Below the pieces are notes generated by a model. It worked only from the letters and a program-made list of their open reading frames with translations. It did not search any database and was not told where the DNA came from. A program made the translations under genes and the position numbers. From Mycolicibacterium flavescens (GTDB lineage: Bacteria > Actinomycetota > Actinomycetes > Mycobacteriales > Mycobacteriaceae), in contig LR134353.1 of NCBI GenBank assembly GCA_900637135.1, positions 1,550,001 through 1,614,000 on the forward strand: a stretch of 64,000 nt of DNA. The letters run 5' to 3'. Each line of letters begins with the position of its first letter. Within the stretch, counting starts at the first letter, position 1. This document shows, piece after piece, positions 1 through 7,076 of the stretch.

Positions 1-570
1 CTCACCGCTGGCCATCAGGTCGACTGAGTCGCTCTGCAACGTCGCCTCACCGTGCTCGGTGACGCGGCGCTGGTCGGCTTCCGGTATGCCCAAGAGCATT
101 CCGATGACCCGCATCGGCATCTGCGCGCCGAGATCGTTGACGAAGTCGAATTTGTCCGTGCCGGTCAACGGGTCCAGGCATCCGGCGGTGAACTCGCGGA
201 TCTGGGGTTCCAGCGCCTGCACCTTGCGCGGGGTGAACACCCGGGACAGCAGGTTGCGGTGGATGTTGTGGATCGGCGGATCCTCGAAAATCAGTGTGCC
301 CGGGGGGATCTCCATCCCCGACTTGATGATCTCGAGCAACGCGCCGCGACCCGAGATGAAGGTCTGATGGTCGATGACGGCCTTGTTGACATCCTCGAAC
401 CGGCTCAACGCGTAGAAGTCGTGTTTGGCGTTGTAGTACAGCGGGGCCTCTTCGCGCAGGCGCGCGAAGACCGCGTACGGGTTCATGTTGAGTTCGATGC
501 TGTACGGGTCGTAGTACAACTCGTCCTGTTCCGCATCGTGCACGTCGGGATTTTCAGCGCTGATCGTCAC
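1..570 (-). CDS. Cytochrome P450, N-terminal part (runs off the window)
   Basis: Heme monooxygenase of the bacterial cytosolic class, by family. Reading from the GTG at 570 gives 190 in-frame codons to the window edge. The start (TISAENPDVH) leads into a P450 N-terminus: NPYAVFARLREEAPLYY, then EDPPIHNIHRNLLSRVFTPR, the usual helix C region, and FDFVNDLGAQMPMRVIGMLLGIP. The I-helix and heme-cysteine loop lie beyond position 1, so the catalytic motifs cannot be checked. It follows a TetR gene on the same strand, but the 226-bp gap between them holds three palindromic operators, so it probably has its own controlled promoter. Substrate unknown. Confidence 0.9.
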   Translation of the reverse strand, partial: MTISAENPDVHDAEQDELYYDPYSIELNMNPYAVFARLREEAPLYYNAKHDFYALSRFEDVNKAVIDHQTFISGRGALLEIIKSGMEIPPGTLIFEDPPIHNIHRNLLSRVFTPRKVQALEPQIREFTAGCLDPLTGTDKFDFVNDLGAQMPMRVIGMLLGIPEADQRRVTEHGEATLQSDSVDLMASGE

Positions 571-696
571 CGGATCGCCTCTCGCCGGTCAGGTCGCGTA
601 AGACAGTGGGCTGGCATTTGTCTCACAACTCTGGCATTCGTCATGAAGGAGTGTCAACAAGGGATTCAAATCGGAATATTTAAGCTCTTCGCTCAG

Positions 697-711
697 AAGA
701 ATACGATTCTC
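697..711. promoter_or_regulatory. GAGAA-N5-TTCTC operator, copy 1 upstream of P450
   Basis: Reads AAGAATACGATTCTC, nine of ten arm positions matching GAGAA-N5-TTCTC. It is the most promoter-proximal of three copies between the TetR stop and the P450 start. Confidence 0.6.
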
Positions 712-750
712 CGCACCGCCTGTCAGGCACCGTTCCGGGGCGCGGTGGGA

Positions 751-769
751 GCGAGAACGCGATTCTCGC
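751..769. promoter_or_regulatory. GAGAA-N5-TTCTC operator, copy 2 upstream of P450
   Basis: Perfect 7-bp arms GCGAGAA and TTCTCGC around a five-base spacer. The middle copy of three in this gap. Arms and spacer match copies elsewhere in the window. Confidence 0.7.
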
Positions 770-778
770 GCCAGAGGT

Positions 779-793
779 GAGAACGGAGTTCTC
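779..793. promoter_or_regulatory. GAGAA-N5-TTCTC operator, copy 3 upstream of P450
   Basis: Reads GAGAACGGAGTTCTC, with perfect five-base arms. It lies four bases past the TetR stop codon (TetR is on the minus strand), so it belongs to the P450 promoter region. Confidence 0.65.
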
Positions 794-796
794 CGC

Positions 797-1513
797 CTAC
801 TGGGCGGCAAATCCGTGCGAGACGAAGTCCCAGACCTCGTCGGCGGTGATCGGATGCGTGGTGCCGTCCTCGGCACCGTTGGACTGTGCCACGAACATGA
901 CCGTCTGCATGGTCATGGCCGCCATCCGCTTCGGGTTGATACCCTCCCGCAGCTGGCCCGCCTCACCGGCCTCTTCCATCAGCTCGGTCAGCAGCGCGAG
1001 CAGCGGCGCGTGTGCGATCTTGACCTCGGCGGGGTGCGAGAGCAGGAGCCGAGGGGCGAAGTCGGTGAACAGCGGGCGCTTAGCCGTCGGGTCCGGACGC
1101 GAGGATTCGAAGAGCAACTGCACGGCGACCTTGAGTCGCTCGATTGGCTCGTCCTCGGTGGTGGTGGCGGCGCGGATCTGGTCTGCAGACCGACTCAGTG
1201 CGTCCTCGAAGAGGGCCAACAGCAGCTCGTGCTTACCGTCGAACTGCAGGTAGAAGCTGCGGAGCGACTGCCGCGAGCGGTCGACGACCTCTTGGACGGT
1301 GAAGTCGGTGCTGCCCTTTTCGATGATGATCGCCTGCGCGGCGTCCAGGAAGCGCTGCACGCGTTGCGCGGCCCGTAACTTCGCGGTTTTGATCGACCGT
1401 TCGACCGCGCGCTGCTTCCAGGCAGGCTCCTCGCTGGGGCTCGTCACCGGCGGCTCAGACGCCGGCCGGGTGGGGAGAACATGAACTGACTGTACCGGAG
1501 AACGTCTCGCCAT
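797..1513 (-). CDS. TetR-family transcriptional regulator
   Basis: A DNA-binding repressor by family, 238 residues from the ATG at 1513, which has GAGG eight bases upstream. A TTG at 1540 would add nine residues. The helix-turn-helix lies near residues 71-92 (FTVQEVVDRSRQSLRSFYLQF), followed by the variable ligand domain. An extended basic/proline N-terminus of about 45 residues precedes it. The same palindrome, GAGAA-N5-TTCTC, lies upstream of its start (1570-1584) and three times past its stop ahead of the P450, so it is the leading candidate to bind this motif across the window. That link is inference; other TetR genes lie in the window but have different adjacent palindromes. Confidence 0.9.
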   Translation of the reverse strand: MARRSPVQSVHVLPTRPASEPPVTSPSEEPAWKQRAVERSIKTAKLRAAQRVQRFLDAAQAIIIEKGSTDFTVQEVVDRSRQSLRSFYLQFDGKHELLLALFEDALSRSADQIRAATTTEDEPIERLKVAVQLLFESSRPDPTAKRPLFTDFAPRLLLSHPAEVKIAHAPLLALLTELMEEAGEAGQLREGINPKRMAAMTMQTVMFVAQSNGAEDGTTHPITADEVWDFVSHGFAAQ

Positions 1514-1567
1514 TGCGGTCCTCGACCCCCTCGCGGCCAACGTGTCAGAGATTGTAACTTTCTCACG

Positions 1568-1586
1568 ATGAGAATAGTATTCTCAT
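1568..1586. promoter_or_regulatory. GAGAA-N5-TTCTC operator between TetR and ACAD
   Basis: Reads ATGAGAATAGTATTCTCAT, the longest and cleanest copy, with arms symmetrical over eight bases each side. It sits between the divergent TetR (start 1513) and ACAD (start 1636) genes and could control both. Confidence 0.75.
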
Positions 1587-1635
1587 TTTGGAGATAACAA
1601 TAGTCCTACCAAAGATTTGATCCGGCGGGAGTCCC

Positions 1636-2811
1636 GTGCAGCTCACCTTCGATGCTGATGTCGAGGCGTTCCGCGCCGAATTCAACGCCTTCCTCGACGA
1701 ACATCTTCCCCCCGATGCCGTCGCCCTGGAGCGGTCGCGGTCCAGCAGCGACGTGCCGGGCTGGGCCCGCGACTGGCAACGGCTGATGTTCGACAACGGA
1801 TGGCTGCTGCCGGGCTACCCGCCGGAGTTCGGCGGGCGCAACGCGACGATCCTGCAGCAGTATGTCCATCAGGAGGAGCTGGCGCGCCGGCGGGTGTATC
1901 TGACCTACAACGTGCAGGGCGTCGGGATCATCTCGGCATCGCTGATCTCGTTCGGGACACCCGAACAGCAGCAGCGCTGGGCGGTGCCGATCCTCCGCGC
2001 GGAGATCACCGCGTCGCTCGGGATGAGTGAACCGGGCGCCGGATCGGACCTGGCGTCTCTGCGCACCACCGCGGTGCGCGACGGGGACCATTTCGTCGTC
2101 AACGGGCAGAAGGTGTGGACCTCGGGGGCGCACGACGCCGACGTCCTGCTGACTTTCGTTCGTAGCGATCCGAAAGCGGCCAAGCACAAGGGCATCAGCG
2201 TGCTGATGATCCCGACGGACCTGCCCGGGGTGGTGCGACGGCCGTTCGCGTCGCTGTGCGGCACCGACGACCTGGATTTCAACGAGGTCTTCTTCAACGA
2301 CGTCCGGGTGCCCGCCGAGAACCTGGTGGGACCGTTGAACGAGGGTTGGCGGGTCGCCAACGGCTCGCTCGGGCACGAGCGAAACATGCTGTGGCTCAGC
2401 TATGCGGACCGCCTGCAAGAGCTGGTCGAGGACTACCGTCCCACCTCGGTCCTTGATCGTGACCGGTACGCCGGGCTGGTGATGGACAACCAGGCGCTGC
2501 GCCTTCTCGGTTCGGTGGCACTGGCCCGCGCCGCGCGTGGCGACGAGGACGCGGCCGCGCTGTCGGTGCTCAAACTGTTCGGTTCGGAGGCGTCGCAGGC
2601 GGCGACCGAGTACGCGCTGGGCGCCGCGGGCGCCGACGCGCTGGATCACCCGACGTTCTCTGGGCCGTACAGCGCGCAGCATCTCGAGCTGTACCGGTGC
2701 GGGTGGTTCGAGCGTTACGTCCGCACATTCGGCGGCACCATCGCCGGTGGCACCTCCGAGATCCAACGCAACATCATCGCCCAGCGGTTGCTGGGACTGC
2801 CTCGAAACTAG
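1636..2811 (+). CDS. Acyl-CoA dehydrogenase (MQLTFD paralog 1)
   Basis: Flavoenzyme expected to oxidise an acyl-CoA to the 2-enoyl-CoA. 391 residues from a GTG start with GGCGGGAG upstream. Motifs: FAD-binding MSEPGAGSD at residues 130-138, WTSGA at 161-165, and a C-terminal GGTSEIQRNIIAQR segment. The N-terminus (MQLTFDADVEAFRAEF) is nearly the same as two other ACADs here, at 30896 and 63782. The operator at 1568-1586 lies about 50 bases upstream and an enoyl-CoA hydratase follows 12 bases downstream, so both probably act in sequence. Mycobacterial steroid-type ACADs often work as two-gene heteromers; a partner is not obvious here. Confidence 0.93.
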   Translation: MQLTFDADVEAFRAEFNAFLDEHLPPDAVALERSRSSSDVPGWARDWQRLMFDNGWLLPGYPPEFGGRNATILQQYVHQEELARRRVYLTYNVQGVGIISASLISFGTPEQQQRWAVPILRAEITASLGMSEPGAGSDLASLRTTAVRDGDHFVVNGQKVWTSGAHDADVLLTFVRSDPKAAKHKGISVLMIPTDLPGVVRRPFASLCGTDDLDFNEVFFNDVRVPAENLVGPLNEGWRVANGSLGHERNMLWLSYADRLQELVEDYRPTSVLDRDRYAGLVMDNQALRLLGSVALARAARGDEDAAALSVLKLFGSEASQAATEYALGAAGADALDHPTFSGPYSAQHLELYRCGWFERYVRTFGGTIAGGTSEIQRNIIAQRLLGLPRN

Positions 2812-2823
2812 AAGGACTGCAAC

Positions 2824-3606
2824 ATGTACATCGAGTACGAGGTCGCCGATCGCATCGCGACCATCACCCTGAACCGGCCCGAGGCCGCCAACGCGCAGAA
2901 CCCGGAGCTGCTCGACGAACTCGACGGGGCATGGACCCGCGCGGCCGAGGACCCCGAGGTGTCGGTGATCGTGTTGCGTGCCAACGGGAAGCACTTCTCG
3001 GCCGGACACGACCTGCGCGGCGGCGGACCGGTACCGGACAAGATCACGCTGGAGTTCATCATCGAGCACGAGGCGAAGCGCTATCTGGAGTACACGCTGC
3101 GCTGGCGCAACGTGCCCAAGCCGTCGATCGCCGCGGTGCAGGGCCGGTGTATCTCCGGAGGGCTGCTGCTGTGCTGGCCGTGCGATCTGATCATCGCCGC
3201 CGACGACGCCCAGTTCTCGGACCCGGTGGTGCTGATGGGCATCGGCGGTGTCGAATACCACGGCCACACTTGGGAACTCGGACCGCGGAAGGCCAAGGAG
3301 ATCCTATTCACCGGCCGCGCGATGACGGCCGAGGAGGTCGCGGCCACCGGCATGGTGAACAAGGTGGTGCCTCGCGACCAGCTCGACTCGGAGACCAGGG
3401 CGATGGCCGAGCAGATCGCGAAGATGTCACCGTTCGCGCTGCGCCAAGCCAAGCGTGCCGTGAACCAGACGCTCGACGTGCAGGGGTTCTACGCCGCCAT
3501 CCAGTCGGTGTTCGACATCCACCAGACCGGCCATGGCAACGCGCTCAGTGTCGGCGGATGGCCGGTGCTGGTGAACCTCGACGAGATGAAAGCCAGCATT
3601 CAGTAA
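2824..3606 (+). CDS. Enoyl-CoA hydratase/isomerase (crotonase) family
   Basis: Predicted to hydrate or otherwise convert an enoyl-CoA, the step after the ACAD upstream. 260 residues, typical crotonase length. The oxyanion-hole segments are FSAGHDL (residues 58-64) and QGRCISGG (106-113). An acidic residue, Glu144 in GGVEYHG, sits in the region that carries a catalytic Glu in crotonases. The gene starts 12 bases after the ACAD stop and is probably co-transcribed. Its stop lies two bases before the palindromic element that begins the DUF559 islet. Confidence 0.92.
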   Translation: MYIEYEVADRIATITLNRPEAANAQNPELLDELDGAWTRAAEDPEVSVIVLRANGKHFSAGHDLRGGGPVPDKITLEFIIEHEAKRYLEYTLRWRNVPKPSIAAVQGRCISGGLLLCWPCDLIIAADDAQFSDPVVLMGIGGVEYHGHTWELGPRKAKEILFTGRAMTAEEVAATGMVNKVVPRDQLDSETRAMAEQIAKMSPFALRQAKRAVNQTLDVQGFYAAIQSVFDIHQTGHGNALSVGGWPVLVNLDEMKASIQ

Positions 3607-3607
3607 T

Positions 3608-3679
3608 CCTTTGTGCCGCGAGCGTGCGTGTTTGCACACAACATGCCGCCAATTTTCGTCACTTTGCGCGCGCTCACGC
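3608..3679 (+). repeat. Palindromic element R, copy R1
   Basis: About 70 bp that begins CCTTTGTGCCGCGAGCGTG and ends TTTGCGCGCGCTCACGC; the outer GAGCGTGCG and CGCGCGCTC can pair. Two further copies lie at 4650-4722 and 59758-59823. This copy contains the stop codon (3674-3676) of the DUF559 gene and is inverted relative to the copy at 4650. Confidence 0.8.
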
Positions 3680-4561
3680 GGCGCGAGCGTGACGAAGTTG
3701 TCGATCGACCCTCGCTACGAGATCCGCTGGCCGGTGTCGCACATCGTCGAAGACGATGGCGATGACGGTCCATCCGACGTCCTGCAAGGCGAGTTGACGC
3801 CGACGGTCGTTGCGTAACACGTCGGGTTCGGTGTGCCAATCGATGCCGTCATACTCGACCGCGACGCCGAAATCGGGCCAGGCGAAGTCGAGACGTCGTA
3901 GCTGTCCGTTGCCGTCGACGACCTCGTACTGCAGTTCGGGCATCGGCAAGCCACCGTCGATCATCGCAAGTCGCGCTTCACTTTCCATCGGCGACTCGGC
4001 GCGCGCGTCGGCGAGAGGCAGAAGGTCGCGCACCGCGACGATGCCGCGCCGACCGGCCTGTCGAATTGCCGCGCGCCACAACTCCGCCCGGTTGCAGGTG
4101 CCTGAGCGGAGCGCGGCGTCGAGCGTTGCTAGCGCACGCGGCCGACGCAAGGTGCAGGCCACTTCGATCGCGGTCCACGCCGGGGACGTGGCGAGCCGCC
4201 CGGCGGCCTGCACCAGCGGCGCGCCGTCGCGGCGGTGCACGACCAGACCGTCTGCCTTGCGCAACTGGTGACCGGGCGGATTGAGGACGTGAAGTTCGTC
4301 GGGTTCTTCGGTGTCGAAGCCGAACAGAGCGGCCGCGGTCGACAGGCATACCGGGACCGTTGTGCCACACGAGAGGTCCAGGCCCCGCAACCGCATGTCG
4401 TCGCTCGGCTCGCCCAGACAGTAGATCCCGTGCCAGAGTCGCTCGAGATACCTGGCTTTCAGTACCGATTCGAACGTGTATCGAGGAATGATCGCCAGGA
4501 TCTGGCCGCTGGTCGCCACTCCACCTTGCTCGTCGAACAACTGCCCCAGGGCGGTATCCAT
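3674..4561 (-). CDS. DUF559 / AbiEi-like protein with Vsr-type nuclease fold
   Basis: 295 residues from the ATG at 4561. The N-terminal half looks like the AbiEi-type antitoxin N-terminal winged helix (GGVATSGQILA, YLERLWHGIYCLGEP). The C-terminal part is DUF559: ESEARLAMIDGG, RRLDFAWPDFGVAVEYDG and DVGWTVIAIVFDDV carry the acidic and hydrophobic strands of a restriction-endonuclease-like fold. Family activity is not established. The gene is enclosed by inverted palindromic elements and squeezed between the ends of two convergent metabolic genes, unlike anything in its surroundings, which suggests it arrived as a unit. The upstream frame stays open through the repeat, but the repeat-encoded N-terminus is unlikely to be real. 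Confidence 0.8.
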   Translation of the reverse strand: MDTALGQLFDEQGGVATSGQILAIIPRYTFESVLKARYLERLWHGIYCLGEPSDDMRLRGLDLSCGTTVPVCLSTAAALFGFDTEEPDELHVLNPPGHQLRKADGLVVHRRDGAPLVQAAGRLATSPAWTAIEVACTLRRPRALATLDAALRSGTCNRAELWRAAIRQAGRRGIVAVRDLLPLADARAESPMESEARLAMIDGGLPMPELQYEVVDGNGQLRRLDFAWPDFGVAVEYDGIDWHTEPDVLRNDRRRQLALQDVGWTVIAIVFDDVRHRPADLVARVDRQLRHARAA

Positions 4562-4649
4562 GACGGCAATCGTCGCGCCGACGCGGCAACACCTCGGACG
4601 CGAAGAATGCCGTCTGTGGATGAATCTGATGTTGTGCACCGTCGAGGCT

Positions 4650-4722
4650 GCACGAGCGTGCGCAAAGTGTCGAAATTCCGCGGCGTGTCGTGTGCAGACG
4701 CGCACGCTCGCGGCAAAGGGAG
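4650..4722 (-). repeat. Palindromic element R, copy R2
   Basis: Inverted relative to R1. Read on the minus strand it begins CCCTTTGCCGCGAGCGTGCG and ends GCGCACGCTCG, so its two ends pair perfectly over the CGAGCGTGCGC / GCGCACGCTCG stretch. With R1 it encloses the DUF559 gene, and it ends immediately before the stop codon of the ACAD at 4723. Confidence 0.8.
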
Positions 4723-5523
4723 CTAGAGGTGGGCCAGCCTCGGGACGGAGCCTCTGGCCCGCAGGCCGGCTCCGGCTCTCTTGGTGAGTTCGCGTGAGCT
4801 ACCGAGCAATCCGTCGAGCACGAGGACTCGTTTGACGTGCCGGTGCAGATCGTGTTCGGCGGTGAAGCCGATGCCGCCGAGCACCTGCTGGCAGTGCTTG
4901 GCCGCCGTCATCGCCGCCTTGCCCGCCGCCGCCTTGGCCAACATCGCGGTGAGGTCCGCACTTTCCGTACCGGGTAGGCCCAGCGTCGCCTCGGCGCCTT
5001 CGATCGCCACGAGCGTCTCGGCCAGCCGGTGCCGGATCGCCTGGAACGACGCGATCGGCTTACCGAACTGGACGCGATCCAGTGCGTGCTGACGGGCCAG
5101 CGCCAGCATGCCCCTAGCCGAACCGACCAGCCACCAGCCCACCGCGCGACGGGCCTCGCCCATCCGCATCAACTCGCCGTCGGGCACGCGGCGAAGCGGC
5201 AGGTCACCCAGCGTCGGCTCGGTGTTGGCAGTGCGCTCCCACACCACCCAGCCACCGCCGGTGTACGGCATCGGCGGTGTGCCGCCGGGCAGTCCGCCGA
5301 TGGTCTCCAGCAGCACATCGTTGAGAACAGAAGCGTGCGAACCGGTTTCACCCAGCAGCCGGAATACCAGCGGAATCGCCTGGTCGGGCGTGTCGGCCAG
5401 CATCTCGGCCCAGCCGAGTTCCGCGAGTGCCGCGTCCAACTCCGCCCCGGAGACCGACAGCATCGTCTTGCGCAGGGTGTCCTCGAGCATCGCCAGTGAT
5501 TCGGCGTCCAAACCGGATTCCAC
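4723..5523 (-). CDS. Short acyl-CoA dehydrogenase-like subunit
   Basis: 266 residues against about 380 for a full ACAD. The N-terminal helical region and C-terminal helical domain are present (RVQFGKPIASFQAIRHRLAE, with the arginine region that contacts FAD of the neighbouring subunit, and QQVLGGIGFTAEHDLHRH). The central beta-domain, normally about 100 residues, is reduced to a short linker around GGGWVVWERTANTEP. The GTG start lies four bases past the stop of the full-length ACAD upstream, so the two are probably a heteromeric pair as in mycobacterial alpha2beta2 steroid ACADs (family knowledge). Last gene of the minus-strand operon that starts at 10564. Confidence 0.88.
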   Translation of the reverse strand: MESGLDAESLAMLEDTLRKTMLSVSGAELDAALAELGWAEMLADTPDQAIPLVFRLLGETGSHASVLNDVLLETIGGLPGGTPPMPYTGGGWVVWERTANTEPTLGDLPLRRVPDGELMRMGEARRAVGWWLVGSARGMLALARQHALDRVQFGKPIASFQAIRHRLAETLVAIEGAEATLGLPGTESADLTAMLAKAAAGKAAMTAAKHCQQVLGGIGFTAEHDLHRHVKRVLVLDGLLGSSRELTKRAGAGLRARGSVPRLAHL

Positions 5524-5526
5524 TCC

Positions 5527-6651
5527 TCACTCCTTACCGAGATCGAGCAGGCGACGGGCGATGATGTTGCGTTGCACCTCGGCGGTTCCGCCATAGATGC
5601 TTGCCGCCCGCGAATACAGGTATTCGGTCCGCCACGTGTTGTCTTCGAGTTCGATGCGCCCGGGCAGCAGATCGCGCACGGTGTCGTAGAGCCGCTGTTC
5701 GGCGCCGGCAAGCAGCACCTTGTCGATCGACGTGTCCGCACCGAGCTTCTGTCCCTCGCCCAGCCGGTGCTGGGTGGCGCGCGAACGGCAACGCACTGTG
5801 TGCAGCGCGAGGTACACCTCGCCGAGGTCGGAATCCGACGCGGTGCCAAGGCCTTTGACTTCGTTGACGAGATCGTCGAAGCGCGAGTACAGGTAGGCGA
5901 TGCGCTGCCAGAAGCAGGTGGAACGCTCGTAGGGGAGCAGGTCCATCGCCAGCTTCCAACCGTCCCCGGGATTGCCCAGCATGCGATCCGCAGGCACCAC
6001 GACGTCGTCGAAGTACACCTCGCAGAACTCGTCGACGTCGTGCATCGTGCGCAACGGGCGCACCGAGACACCCGGGGAATCGAGGTCGACGAAGAACGCG
6101 GTGATCGCCTCGTGATTGGCTGTGTTCGCGTCGCCGGTGCGGGTGAGCAGGATGCACCGCGTCGCGTACTGCGCGAAGCTGGTCCACACCTTCTGGCCGT
6201 TGATCACCCAGTTGTCACCCTGGGGCACAGCGCGGGTCGTCAACGACGCCAGATCACTGCCCGAACCGGGTTCGGAAAAGCCTTGGCACCATGACTCTTG
6301 ACCCGACAGCAACCGCGGCACCATCTCGGCGGCCAGTTCGGGCCGCGCGTAGTCGATCATGGTCGGTGTCAGCACGTCGAGCATCGAGTACGGGCCCGGA
6401 TGGTCGAGACCGCGTCCGACAACCTCCTCGCCGACGATGGCGCGAAGGATGTCGGGGCCGCCCAGCCCGCCGGCCGATTCCGGCCAGCCGTAGCGCATCC
6501 AGTCGGCGTCGTACAGCGCCTTGAGCACTCGCAGGTGCTGGGCTTGATGCGCGTCGAGCGAGTCGTCGTCGGCGGGCGGGGTCAGGTCGTTGGCGTCGAG
6601 CCATTCCCGCAGCGCCGTGCGGAATGCCGCGGGCTCGAAGAGCTCTGTCAT
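5527..6651 (-). CDS. Acyl-CoA dehydrogenase
   Basis: 374 residues. FAD-binding FSEPGSGSDLASL and VWTSFAQYA are intact, and the C-terminal GGTAEVQRNIIARRLL matches ACADs. Its ATG overlaps the stop of the SnoaL-like gene (ATGA at 6648-6651), indicating translational coupling. The short ACAD subunit follows after four bases. Together they probably form one dehydrogenase acting on a CoA thioester made by the oxygenase/hydrolase genes upstream. Substrate unknown. Confidence 0.93.
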   Translation of the reverse strand: MTELFEPAAFRTALREWLDANDLTPPADDDSLDAHQAQHLRVLKALYDADWMRYGWPESAGGLGGPDILRAIVGEEVVGRGLDHPGPYSMLDVLTPTMIDYARPELAAEMVPRLLSGQESWCQGFSEPGSGSDLASLTTRAVPQGDNWVINGQKVWTSFAQYATRCILLTRTGDANTANHEAITAFFVDLDSPGVSVRPLRTMHDVDEFCEVYFDDVVVPADRMLGNPGDGWKLAMDLLPYERSTCFWQRIAYLYSRFDDLVNEVKGLGTASDSDLGEVYLALHTVRCRSRATQHRLGEGQKLGADTSIDKVLLAGAEQRLYDTVRDLLPGRIELEDNTWRTEYLYSRAASIYGGTAEVQRNIIARRLLDLGKE

Positions 6652-7076
6652 CCTGCTTCCGGCCTTCCGATCGCATGTGGGCGGCCGGAGTCGTGGTCAC
6701 CGCTGCGCCGAATGAACGTCATGGCACGGGTTTTCAACCGCCAGCCCTCATCGGTGCGTACGTAGGTGTCGTTGTAGTAGCCGATGCGCATGTCGTGCTT
6801 GGAATGCTCGATGAAACACAGCGGCTGAGTGCCCGACGCCTTGTCGGCGTCGTCGGGGTCGAGATGCACCAGCGACGTGCCGGTCATGAACAGGCCCTTG
6901 GGTGCGGCCTCGACGAGCTCGGGGAACCGGTTGAGCGTGTAGGTGGAGCCGAACGCGCTGTACGTCCCGTCGGGGGTGAACACCGATGTCAGACCCTCGA
7001 TGTCGCCCTGGGTGATGGTGACGGCGTACTTGGCCAGCAGCTGCTGGATCTCGACGAGATCGTCAGTTCGAGTCAT
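6648..7076 (-). CDS. SnoaL-like / NTF2-fold protein
   Basis: 142 residues with the alpha+beta cone (NTF2-like) pattern: an N-terminal helix pair (LVEIQQLLAKYAVTITQGD, then LTSVFTPDGTYSAFG) and late strands (MRIGYYNDTYVRTDEGWRLKTRAM). This fold includes SnoaL cyclases, ketosteroid isomerase-like proteins and the beta subunits of ring-hydroxylating dioxygenases. Lying in an operon with a Rieske alpha subunit, a beta-subunit-like or isomerase role is possible, but no catalytic residues can be assigned. It overlaps the amidohydrolase upstream by 14 bases and the ACAD downstream by four. Confidence 0.85.
   Translation of the reverse strand: MTRTDDLVEIQQLLAKYAVTITQGDIEGLTSVFTPDGTYSAFGSTYTLNRFPELVEAAPKGLFMTGTSLVHLDPDDADKASGTQPLCFIEHSKHDMRIGYYNDTYVRTDEGWRLKTRAMTFIRRSGDHDSGRPHAIGRPEAG

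Noticed and set aside
1568..1586. Zur/Fur-type box
   Set aside because: The palindrome resembles TGAnAAT-n-ATTnTCA but the centre has three bases, not one, and other copies vary inside the arms (CGCGA, CGGAG spacers). The genes behind it are catabolic, not metal uptake.
1606..3267. Long open frame (553 codons) antisense to the ACAD and hydratase genes
   Set aside because: High-GC codon bias leaves the opposite strand open. The frame spans two well-supported genes and its translation is Arg/Val/Asp-rich with no family motif.
3608..4722. R elements as CRISPR repeats
   Set aside because: Only two copies here, in inverted orientation and 1 kb apart with a gene between; no spacers or cas genes.
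6648..7076. SnoaL-like gene as a proven Rieske beta subunit
   Set aside because: Fold fits, but it lies four genes from the alpha gene, and the B and C modules have no such gene. The small 110-residue protein is the constant partner.
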